Source: Chrysomallon squamiferum
Lineage: Eukaryota; Mollusca; Gastropoda; Neomphalida; Peltospiridae
Assembly: GCA_012295275.1 (NCBI GenBank)
Contig: CM022671.1
Span: forward strand, 11,501,178-11,565,177
Length of the DNA stretch: 64,000 nt
Reading direction: 5' to 3'
Below the pieces are notes generated by a model that did not search any database, had not been told where the DNA came from, and was given only the letters and a program-made list of their open reading frames with translations. How positions within the stretch are numbered: the stretch's first letter is position 1; every line of letters starts with the position of its first letter. A program made the position numbers and the translations under genes. Of this stretch, positions 43,501 to 48,485 are shown piece after piece.

Positions 43501-43533
43501 AACCAAGACAATCTTCATTCATCTGCAGCTTAA
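381..43533 (+). CDS. FGD: FGD-family RhoGEF gene (DH-PH-FYVE-PH), 20 coding exons, joined product 1162 aa
   Basis: Gene-level entry; exons follow separately. Joining 20 exons with GT-AG introns gives one uninterrupted frame of 1163 codons including the stop (TAA 43531-43533). Domains: disordered Ser-rich N terminus (1 to about 550), DH (about 552-742) with TEKDYV near its start and [20 protein letters not shown] at 689-708, PH1 (about 773-875) with RYLFLFND, FYVE (about 899-965) with [14 protein letters not shown] and four cysteine pairs, PH2 (about 993-1092), and a Ser/Asn-rich tail. This order is diagnostic of the FGD family. By family knowledge it is a Cdc42 exchange factor acting on the cytoplasmic face of phosphoinositide-containing membranes and controlling actin. 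Similarity from memory is closest to the vertebrate FGD1-FGD4 group; I cannot say which paralogue is the orthologue, so the symbol is generic. The DH-to-PH2 exons are near certain; exons 1-3 rest on phase and splice sites. Confidence 0.93.
1275..1448 (+). CDS. FGD: FGD exon 2 (N-terminal region)
   Basis: It follows a T-rich tract and GCAG acceptor (1271-1274) and ends at a GTAAGA donor. It encodes residues 8-65: an acidic/hydrophobic start ([16 protein letters not shown]) and then a basic stretch rich in Arg and Ser. GC and CpG content rise sharply over the flanks, as expected for an exon here. It leaves phase 1. I recognise no domain; in FGD proteins this region is divergent and disordered. 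Confidence 0.7.
3814..3990. repeat. Compound microsatellite (TA)n-(CT)n-(CA)n
   Basis: An alternating AT tract at 3814-3848 with imperfect continuation to about 3868, a 30-bp unique spacer, (CT)n at 3901-3949 directly abutting (CA)n to about 3989. The same CT-then-CA order recurs at 9479 and 58402. Frames reading through it are artefacts. Confidence 0.97.
4409..4510. repeat. Microsatellite (CA)n and (TA)n
   Basis: (CA)n at 4409-4454, a short spacer, (AT)n at 4479-4495 and (AC)n at about 4500-4510. Confidence 0.95.
6092..6136. repeat. Microsatellite (TG)n
   Basis: Near-perfect TG dinucleotides with a few GC/GA interruptions at the 3' end. It is complementary in sequence to the CA tract at 4409-4454 in the same intron. 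Confidence 0.95.
7414..7495. repeat. Microsatellite (TTA)n
   Basis: About 27 TTA units with a few TTG interruptions at the 5' end. Similar tracts occur at 8367-8429 and 10079-10141. Confidence 0.95.
8367..8429. repeat. Microsatellite (TTA)n
   Basis: About 21 uninterrupted trinucleotide units. Confidence 0.95.
9305..9569 (+). repeat. Dispersed repeat copy A, ending in (CT)n(CA)n
   Basis: About 174 bp of non-simple sequence starting GATGTTTTATGTTTT leads into (CT)n at 9479-9528 and (CA)n at about 9533-9569. A diverged copy lies at 58206-58550 with the same order and the same compound microsatellite at its 3' side. Shared blocks include CACTGTTAT, TCTTTTGGCA and ACTGTTT. The two copies are about 49 kb apart, one in intron 2 and one downstream of the gene. 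I do not recognise the family; a non-autonomous element is likely. Confidence 0.75.
9796..9987 (+). CDS. FGD: FGD exon 3 (N-terminal region)
   Basis: It encodes residues 66-129, including an acidic part ([14 protein letters not shown]) and an Arg/Ser-rich part ([14 protein letters not shown]). The acceptor is AAAG (9792-9795) with a weak pyrimidine tract; the donor is GTAAAA at 9988. Phase 1 in and phase 1 out fit exons 2 and 4. GC content is well above the flanks. It is likely disordered; the RSRSRS-like cluster could be phosphorylated. Confidence 0.78.
10079..10141. repeat. Microsatellite (TTA)n
   Basis: About 21 TTA units, 92 bp after exon 3. Confidence 0.95.
11283..11318. repeat. Poly-A tract
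   Basis: Thirty-six consecutive A. It could be the tail of a retroposed sequence, but I see no recognisable element body upstream. Confidence 0.95.
15851..15890. repeat. Microsatellite (CA)n
   Basis: Twenty perfect dinucleotide units. Confidence 0.95.
18951..19140. repeat. Imperfect AAT-rich trinucleotide tract
   Basis: Interrupted AAT units mixed with AAC, AAG and GATGAT blocks. The long Asn/Ile-rich frame through it is a repeat translation. Confidence 0.9.
19628..20122. mobile_element. hAT-like non-autonomous element (MITE), about 495 bp
   Basis: It begins CACTGGTTTTCAACCT at 19628-19643 and ends GGGTTGAAGACCCCTG at 20107-20122; the reverse complement of the end matches the start at 12 of 16 positions. 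Terminal CA(G)GGG-TCAACC inverted repeats followed by CGACCCC-like words (here GTGACCCC and GGACCCC, just inside the left end) are typical of hAT-derived miniature elements. No transposase is encoded. The 8-bp flanks (ATCTATGG and AAATACCA) do not match, so the target-site duplication has decayed or the ends are off by a few bases. Confidence 0.65.
20389..21310 (+). repeat. Minisatellite, about 55-bp unit, 16 copies
   Basis: The unit core is GAATACCTAAACCCTATC, then AGATATTGTCTTACTGGA, then a variable TGTG tract and TTGTTT. GAATAC starts at 20393, 20441, 20495, 20552, 20607, 20668, 20726, 20781, 20836, 20890, 20945, 21000, 21061, 21114, 21169 and 21251. Spacing varies from 48 to 82 bp because the embedded TG microsatellite changes length and the unit before the last is rearranged. 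Confidence 0.95.
24391..24484. repeat. Compound microsatellite (CAA)n(TAA)n
   Basis: Nine CAA units run directly into about 22 TAA units. Confidence 0.95.
25880..27078 (+). CDS. FGD: FGD exon 4 (large Ser-rich disordered region)
   Basis: It encodes residues 130-529 in one 1199-bp exon, from acceptor ATTCCAG (ending 25879) to donor GTAAGT at 27079. The translation is low in complexity: [13 protein letters not shown] at the start, Ser/Pro clusters ([35 protein letters not shown]), a more ordered-looking patch rich in Lys/Arg/Tyr ([20 protein letters not shown], then [16 protein letters not shown]), a Lys/Ser-rich stretch and an acidic end with [23 protein letters not shown] proteins carry their regulatory, disordered part here; SP sites suggest proline-directed phosphorylation. 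The frame stays open 118 bp upstream to ATG 25762, so an alternative transcript start is conceivable. Confidence 0.95.
28470..28590. repeat. Compound microsatellite (TA)n(TG)n(TA)n
   Basis: Alternating TA, then TG, then further TA tracts with short interruptions. Confidence 0.93.
28881..29062 (+). mobile_element. Decayed tRNA-derived SINE (mollusc-type), copy 1
   Basis: A pol III A-box-like TAGCTTAGTGG (28892-28902) lies near the 5' end. The 3' part reads CTGCTAATTGGTAAGAGTA, followed by GGTTTCCTCCC, which resembles the conserved 3' module (GCTAATCGAAAAGAGTAGCC, then GGGTTTCCTCCC) that I recall from abundant mollusc SINEs. The B box is poor and the middle looks deleted. The family match is from memory. 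Confidence 0.6.
29611..29725 (+). mobile_element. Decayed tRNA-derived SINE (mollusc-type), copy 2, 5' part
   Basis: TAGTTCAGTTATTAGAG (29619-29635) resembles a tRNA D-arm/A box. Downstream, CCCTTTGGGCTGTTTC and CATTCTAACCAGTGACCCA resemble the module with TTCCAACCAGTGC that I recall from mollusc SINEs. The 3' GGTTTCCTCCC module is missing. Together with copy 1 it covers most of such an element. Confidence 0.6.
31903..32043 (+). CDS. FGD: FGD exon 5 (linker and start of DH domain)
   Basis: It encodes residues 530-576: an Ala/Glu-rich linker, then [17 protein letters not shown], the first conserved helix (CR1) of the RhoGEF domain with the conserved Glu at 564. Acceptor TTTTTTCAG, donor GTGAGA, phase 0 on both sides. 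Intron 5 after it is 1036 bp with no feature beyond short ATC and T repeats. Confidence 0.96.
33080..33228 (+). CDS. FGD: FGD exon 6 (DH domain)
   Basis: It encodes residues 577-625 plus two bases of Trp626. [20 protein letters not shown] corresponds to the CR2-side helices of the DH domain. Acceptor GTTTTCAG, donor GTAACT. Confidence 0.96.
33650..33806 (+). CDS. FGD: FGD exon 7 (DH domain)
   Basis: It encodes residues 626-678, including [20 protein letters not shown] and [16 protein letters not shown], matching the APFLK-Y-YVKNFD motif of FGD proteins. Acceptor TTCTTACAG, donor GTAAAG. Phase joins as TG|G (Trp). Confidence 0.97.
34175..34262 (+). CDS. FGD: FGD exon 8 (DH domain, CR3 core)
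   Basis: It encodes residues 679-707 and the first base of Asp708. [20 protein letters not shown] is the most conserved stretch of the DH domain (CR3), part of the GTPase-binding surface, and is nearly identical to vertebrate FGDs. Acceptor TTTCCAG; donor GTTTTT is weak but forced by frame and homology. Confidence 0.97.
34614..34664 (+). CDS. FGD: FGD exon 9 (end of CR3)
   Basis: A 51-bp exon encoding residues 708-724 ([17 protein letters not shown]), completing the LLLKDY motif. Acceptor TTTTCTGAAG, donor GTAAGA. Confidence 0.95.
35177..35235 (+). CDS. FGD: FGD exon 10 (DH C-terminal helix)
   Basis: A 59-bp exon encoding residues 725-744 ([20 protein letters not shown]), matching the last DH helix, with the AA-HSN motif shared by FGDs. 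Acceptor TTTTTCAG, donor GTAAAT. Confidence 0.95.
35563..35712 (+). CDS. FGD: FGD exon 11 (DH-PH linker and start of PH1)
   Basis: It encodes residues 745-794. The linker helix is followed by [20 protein letters not shown] and RYLFL, the first strands of PH1. Acceptor TTATCCAG, donor GTACGT. Confidence 0.96.
36195..36278 (+). CDS. FGD: FGD exon 12 (PH1)
   Basis: It encodes residues 795-822 ([20 protein letters not shown], then QLDIDGME), completing the LFND motif and the middle strands of PH1. Acceptor TTTTCAG, donor GTATGA. Confidence 0.96.
36883..36965 (+). CDS. FGD: FGD exon 13 (PH1)
   Basis: It encodes residues 823-849 plus two bases of Glu850, with [19 protein letters not shown] forming the later PH1 strands. 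Acceptor TTGTTTCAG, donor GTAAGT. Confidence 0.95.
37447..37480 (+). CDS. FGD: FGD exon 14 (34-bp small exon, PH1 helix)
   Basis: It encodes the last base of Glu850 through Asp861 ([11 protein letters not shown]). It carries the conserved Trp (859) at the start of the PH1 C-terminal helix, so it cannot be skipped without losing that helix and shifting the frame (34 nt). Acceptor TTTCTAG, donor GTAAGC. Confidence 0.92.
37815..37904 (+). CDS. FGD: FGD exon 15 (PH1 helix and linker)
   Basis: It encodes residues 862-891: [20 protein letters not shown] finishes the PH1 helix and begins the linker to FYVE. Acceptor CCTTTTCAG, donor GTATAT. Confidence 0.95.
38267..38395 (+). CDS. FGD: FGD exon 16 (FYVE zinc finger, first half)
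   Basis: It encodes residues 892-934. It shows WVAD (904-907, the FYVE WxxD motif), CxxC at 913/916 and [10 protein letters not shown] at 924-933, the basic motif that binds PtdIns3P, with Cys929 and Cys932. Acceptor AAATTAG after a T-rich tract, donor GTGAGC. Confidence 0.97.
38657..38815 (+). CDS. FGD: FGD exon 17 (FYVE second half and linker)
   Basis: It encodes residues 935-987. Cys937/940 and Cys957/960 within RVCTKC complete the eight zinc ligands; a polar Ser/Lys/Pro linker leads to PH2. Acceptor TTTTACAG, donor GTTTGT. Confidence 0.96.
38816..42017 (+). other. Intron 17 (3.2 kb), no gene seen
   Basis: AT-rich sequence between the FYVE and PH2 exons with (TAA)n at about 41571-41595 and (TTA)n at about 41754-41777. 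Both flanking exons are phase 0, so an extra in-frame exon would be tolerated, but I see no convincing candidate. Short open frames here lack splice sites and family similarity. Confidence 0.7.
42018..42146 (+). CDS. FGD: FGD exon 18 (PH2, first half)
   Basis: It encodes residues 988-1030: [20 protein letters not shown] and [15 protein letters not shown] are the first strands of a PH domain. Acceptor TTTGTTCAG, donor GTAAAT. Intron 18 is 426 bp and holds nothing notable. Confidence 0.96.
42573..42724 (+). CDS. FGD: FGD exon 19 (PH2, second half)
   Basis: It encodes residues 1031-1080 plus two bases of Lys1081: [28 protein letters not shown] and DNEKQMR, matching the SLPL-GF and VFKI motifs of FGD PH2 domains. 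Acceptor TCTTTCAG, donor GTAAGT. Intron 19 is 562 bp and AT-rich. Confidence 0.96.
43287..43533 (+). CDS. FGD: FGD exon 20 (end of PH2, C-terminal tail, stop)
   Basis: It encodes residues 1081-1162. [14 protein letters not shown] is the C-terminal PH2 helix with its invariant Trp (1082). The following 70 residues are Ser/Asn/Asp-rich and probably disordered, ending NLHSSAA before TAA. Acceptor ATTGACAG is weak in pyrimidines but set by phase and homology. No PDZ-type C terminus is seen. Confidence 0.94.
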
Positions 43534-43652
43534 TTGTGATCATTACAGTGTTGTAATCCTTAAACATGTTGTCAACCAGCTCAGTTTGTGACCATGATGA
43601 TCTTCATTCTTCAACAGCTTAATTGTGATTATTACAGCGTTACCATCCTTAC
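43511..43652 (+). repeat. Local duplication across the stop codon (period 89 bp)
   Basis: ATCTTCATTC, then a variable stretch, then GCTTAATTGTGAT, ATTACAG and ATCCTTA occur at 43511-43563 and again at 43600-43652. The first copy contains the last codons and the stop; the second lies in the UTR. Confidence 0.85.
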
Positions 43653-44012
43653 AGTTTGTACTAACATTATCTTGTTACTGTCTCTTTAAAGAAATACAAA
43701 GTTTCAAAAACAGAGGATTATTTTTAGTGTTGACCTGTACAGCAGATGAAATGAGTTAAACCTAGAGGGTTAATATAGTGGTTTTCTGTCCTTTAATCAC
43801 AAAGGGAATGTCTTAAACATACTGCCTTGAGTAAGAAATATATATATTCTTAACCATGCTTAGAGGTACTATATAATATGCTCATAAATTGGAACTTAAA
43901 ACTACTATGTACATGTAATTACAACACATTATGCTAACAGTTTCAAGCAAGTGTCTTCCATGTTTCAGCTGCCAGTTAATATATGAAGAAATGATACTTG
44001 ACTAACTGAATG

Positions 44013-44018
44013 ATTAAA
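44013..44018 (+). terminator. Candidate proximal polyadenylation signal ATTAAA
   Basis: A variant hexamer about 480 bp after the stop codon. No strong downstream element is seen. Confidence 0.25.
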
Positions 44019-44465
44019 GCATGTTTCATTTTGTTTGTCACGTGTTCATCAGATACATTTTCACGTTTACATCCAGAAATAACATCATGAGAAACAGAAG
44101 AAAGAACATAGAGCATTTGTTATATTATGTTAAAATATATAAAAAAAAAAAAAGCTTTAGAAGTTTGAAAAATGTGTTTTCAGTGAAAAAAAAATGATGA
44201 CAGTCAAAGCAAAAAGAGATTTTTTTTCAGAATGAAATGTCACCATGTGGTGTAATTTAAAGAATTTCAGACTATTTTCATACAAACAGTTTATGTTTAT
44301 GACTGCTGAGAAAACAATTGTTTTAAAATTTCCAAAATGAAACATAAAAATCTTATTTTAACATTATCAAGATAAATAATTTTAACAAAAATTTGTATTA
44401 CTGAAAATTATTCTAGTTTCTGGTTTGAAAATCAGAATATTAACCCATTATGTTAATTGTGCCAA

Positions 44466-44584
44466 TCTGTTATTGTTATTATTACTATTACTATTACTAT
44501 TATTATTACTATTATTATTACTATTATTATTTTTATTATTATTATTATTATTATTATTGTTATTGTTATTATTATTAGTAGTAA

Positions 44585-44626
<42 letters not shown>

Positions 44627-44632
44627 CATTAT
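44466..44632. repeat. Imperfect (ATT)n microsatellite
   Basis: ATT units with periodic ACT, GTT and AGT interruptions. The Leu-rich and Ile-rich frames across it are artefacts. Confidence 0.95.
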
Positions 44633-45477
44633 TGGTTGTTGTTGTTAAATTTGGTTTTATTATTTAACATATTTTTTTCCTTTTCCTTTGTCAGGGATTT
44701 TCAGTAATTCAGGACCAATATCTTCCGTTCTTTGCCACAAATAAGTTGCCTTGGTTACTAAACTCAGGAAAATATAGTAACACCATCATTATCATCTGTC
44801 ATTACTATCATCCAATCATGTCATATTTTACTCAAAATACCTTGCTTCAAAAACATCAGGAATATATTTGCTGGAATAAATTGACTTTTAGAATTTTTAT
44901 TATTATTATTATAATTGTCACAGGGCTCACACCTTTAAACACCTTGTATGTTTTTAAGGCTCAGTCTAGGGTAACAAGGTGCTTTAATGGTCACCTAACA
45001 AGGAATATAAACACTAAATTGACAGCAATCTGTATAAATCTATAAGTCTATCCATCCACTAGAGAAATACACACAACAACTCAGTTAAGGTTCACGTTAA
45101 TTATTTAATTATGATATACAGGTGACTTGGTAGTAATACATTATACAATCATAAAGCATACATTTAAGTAATGATATGAGAAAGGTCATACGAGTAAGGT
45201 CATGTGGGGAAACAAGACAAAATAAGAATCTCTATGGAGGACAGATTAATACCTTAACATTTTAGGTATAACAGATGTTATTGAAACAGGTTAATTGCAC
45301 ATTACACCCTATCAAAATAAGATTAGACAATTGCTTACCATACTCGTCCATAAAGACAATGTCATTCAAGAACATTGGTTTCCCCACCTAACTGAACTCT
45401 CGTCTTGACCGTTTCTTTCGCTCACGCTTACTTCGCTCTGCTCTCTTCTCTTCTCTTTTCAATTACCAAAATGCTAG

Positions 45478-45487
45478 CCTTTTTATA
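45478..45487 (-). promoter_or_regulatory. TATA box of the LTR promoter
   Basis: TATAAAAAGG on the minus strand, about 225 bp inside the LTR's 5' end. A start site would be expected near plus position 45450. Confidence 0.55.
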
Positions 45488-45522
45488 ACAAGGCCATGGA
45501 TTGAAAAATTAGCTGAAACAAT

Positions 45523-45712
45523 AAAAAGAGCAGATGTGATTGTAGTAATAATTAAAGTTACGCAATTTCAATTCCATAGTTTAAAAATAAAAAAGCGGAT
45601 GTGATTTGAAGTAACAATTAAAGTTATGCAATCTGACTTCATCACTTAAACATAAAAGGAGCGGATCTGACTGAAGCAACAAATTTGGTTATGCAATCTG
45701 AATTCTGTGACA
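45523..45712 (-). repeat. Three tandem 60-66-bp units within the LTR
   Basis: Units at 45523-45588, 45589-45652 and 45653-45712 share GCGGATGTGA-like, AATTAAAGTTA and GCAATCTGAATTC-like blocks. They sit upstream of the TATA motif when read on the minus strand. Confidence 0.85.
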
Positions 45713-46274
45713 ATAATATTATTAGTTTGATTATTTTTTTATTTATTTATGACTATTTTATTGAAATTTATATCAATGAGGCATTGCAGTTTTCTCTTTG
45801 GCAGTCTTCCAGTGTTCTGGTTCAGTTTTAACATGAATTGGGACATAGTGACATTGAAATTATATGAAAAAAGGTCACAATAGAATATCATGGTATGTAG
45901 TGTCACTGAAGTAAAATAGATATATATATTTAGTAGGACCTAGTGATACTGAAGTGATTGTGGAAACAAACAAGTCTAAATCTAGTGATACATACTGATA
46001 GTGAAATAAGAGGAAAAGAAATCACAGCAGAGTCCATAGTGGACAAAGTCACATTGACATGAAATGTCTGTGTAAATATTGTTTGGACTGAATAAAGTTA
46101 AGGTTTGATGAAATGTGTACTAGATAGTTCTAAGTAAGTGATGAATGTAGTTTCTGTAGAAAATATTATTAATATTTGTTGTTTACAATGTGTATCTTAA
46201 AGCTGTGTTTATTATCTGTATTGATAAACTGGGTAATTCACACACTATTCGAAATACAGACGAACTTCTTTACA

Positions 46275-47035
46275 TAGTCTATTCACAAACACAACCTATA
46301 TACAGTACATTCACAAACACAACCTTCACTCAGTACATTCACACACAACCTTCACACAGTACATTCACCTTGGGTTCAAACTGAAGGAAAGAAAAGGGCT
46401 ATTATGTACTTGAAAAGAGATCCAGTGGGCCAGGAATAAGTAACACCATCATGAGTGTGTGGATTGGGAGGTGCAAGTGTATAATTTTCAGGAGCTACAC
46501 AGCAAAGCTGATAAGTAAATAGATGTAATTTTTATTGAGATTAGATGTTATTTTCTGGAATATGGCACACCTGTGACAATGACAGAATGATGTTACATGC
46601 AAACACATAATTAGTCTGTGGGCCATGTGTTTAAGACCCCTGCTATATATAGTATATTAACAAATCTGATCTGTATAAAATGCATTCACAAATATAACCT
46701 ATATATAATACATTCGCAAATATAACATCATAATCCATTCACAAACACAACCTATATATAATACATTTACAAACACAACCTATATATAATAATTTACAAA
46801 CACAACCTATATAAAATACATTTACAAACACAACCTATATATAATACATTTACAAACAGTATATACATAATGCATTCACAAACAACCTATACGTAATACA
46901 TTCACAAACACAGTCTATACATAGTACATTTACAAACAACCTATACGTAATACATTCACAAACACAGTCTATACATAGTACATTTACAAACACAACCTAT
47001 ATATAATACATTCACAAACAGTCTATACATAATAT
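46275..47035 (+). repeat. Minisatellite, about 27-bp unit, in two blocks
   Basis: Units of the form ACATTCACAAACACAACC followed by TATATATAAT. A small block of about three units lies at 46275-46372 and a larger block of about 14 units at 46656-47035. In the second block a 54-bp double unit is repeated nearly exactly (about 46881-46988), showing higher-order duplication. The 46373-46655 gap is non-repetitive. Confidence 0.9.
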
Positions 47036-48244
47036 GTCTATGCACATAATAAAACCTAGATGATTGTTTTAATATTGAGTTTTCAGGATATCACTATAGA
47101 TCAAAAATCAAGCTTTGTGAAATATTATTATTGAAATTTGTGGATGTTAGATGAGTATTAATGATATACACAGTATTCCTGTATTAAGTATTTTTAAAGA
47201 TTAATTCATCAGCATTAATGTATTAATTTACTGTGTAGATTTCAAAGAGTTTTCTGCATTCAGCTGTTCATTTATCCTTTTTTAGTTTGTTTTGATTTTT
47301 TTCTGATTTTTTTTTAATTCATGATTTATAACTTTTTCTAAAGGGAGGAAAAACAATTAAAATCTTGTATACATCTACATAGGAGAAAAAAGAAGTGCAT
47401 TTCTTTGACCCACAAGCATTACAAAAGAATCGTATTTATGACTATACTTAAATGATTTATAAACAATCAGAAGTATTCTTTCCATTTAAAGCATTATAAA
47501 TAATCATGGATTTCATTTTTTCCCACACTAACTGTAAATTATATATAACCAGTACATTTGGATACATATGTATTATTAAAATACTATTTTTTATGTGTAA
47601 ATTCAAGCTGATGTTTTTATTTTTTATGTTTTACTGGCTGTAAGTGTTTAACTATACCACACTCTGTTTGAGAGTTTATATTTAATGTTATCATTCTGGC
47701 TGTGTGTGTGAATTACAGATGTTTCAGAAACATTTTTGTTATATTTTTAAACATTAACGTACTAATAATACTTGGTGTTTTAATCAGAGTTTAACTCAGA
47801 CTATGACCATGTAAAATAATTAAGAGTATTTCTGTTAACATTCTAGAGTTGCTAGAGTTTTTTCCCCTTGTTTAGAGTAACTTCCATTGTATAAACATAA
47901 ATGTAGTAATTATTTCTAACGTTGTTTTCATTTAATTACAAGAATTAAAATTAAGTGGTGTCAGTTGTTTTTTAATTATCAAGGCCAAAGTGTATAATTT
48001 ATTTTTGGTGTTTCGTTATCAAAGAAAGCAGACTGCACAAAAATGTTTGCTTAAATCTTTTTTTTTCATTATTTTTGTTTTGTTATTTTGTTATATTGTA
48101 TATCACCATTCAACAAAAATATGTTTATTTTATAACATTTGTACACATTAAGATATAAGATTATTTTGTGAAAATATATACTTTTGTATAAATTTAAGCA
48201 TTTGTATATCAGATTATGGTATTTGCACTTTGTAAAATTGTACT

Positions 48245-48250
48245 AATAAA
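48245..48250 (+). terminator. Candidate distal polyadenylation signal AATAAA
   Basis: Canonical hexamer; cleavage would be expected near 48262-48275, and a T-rich downstream element (TGTTTTATTTTATTT) follows. Best candidate for the 3' end of the FGD transcript. Confidence 0.5.
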
Positions 48251-48354
48251 GATGTTCACGGTGCTTACACTGTTTTATTTTATTTATTTTTAAACTGCAC
48301 TTGCAGACCTGCATTTCAGTTGTTAAACTTGCAGAAAGGACCATGATTTTTATA

Positions 48355-48451
48355 TATATTATTATTATTATTATTATTTATTTATTTTATTTATTTATTT
48401 TTTTATTATTATTATTTACTTAGCTACTTCTTTTTGTGTGTGTGTGTGTGG

Positions 48452-48483
<32 letters not shown>
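48355..48483. repeat. (ATT)n, (TG)n and (TA)n microsatellites
   Basis: ATT/TTTA units to about 48418, a short TG tract near 48436-48450 and (TA)n at 48453-48483, just after the presumed gene end. Confidence 0.93.

Positions 48484-48485
<2 letters not shown>

Larger units (their letters stand above)
44916..45712 (-). mobile_element. Solo LTR of an LTR retrotransposon (797 bp)
   Basis: It starts TGTCACAG and ends CTGTGACA, short inverted ends with the canonical TG...CA boundary, and is flanked by identical 5-bp repeats ATAAT (44911-44915 and 45713-45717). Read on the minus strand, three tandem copies of an approximately 65-bp unit come first (a U3-like enhancer array), followed by TATAAAAAGG (plus 45478-45487), as expected for an LTR promoter. 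There is no internal domain, so this is a solo LTR left by recombination. Superfamily is undetermined; 5-bp duplications fit Gypsy, Copia or BEL. It lies antisense within the presumed 3'UTR. Confidence 0.82.
43534..48270 (+). other. Probable long 3'UTR of the FGD gene
   Basis: No further coding exon is visible. A canonical AATAAA (48245-48250) followed by a T-rich stretch ends a region of typical 3'UTR composition. Nearer candidate signals are ATTAAA at 44013-44018 and AATAAA at 44875-44880 and 46091-46096, so shorter UTR forms are possible. The region contains an 89-bp partial duplication, (ATT)n at 44466-44632, a solo LTR and a minisatellite. Transcript continuity across these repeats is inferred, not shown. 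Confidence 0.45.

Noticed and set aside
43032-43511. 159-residue minus-strand frame over the last FGD exon
   Set aside because: It is antisense to the confirmed exon 20 and AT-rich intron 19; no domain is recognisable.
44425-44667. Leu-rich 80-residue frame
   Set aside because: Translation of an ATT microsatellite after the FGD stop codon.
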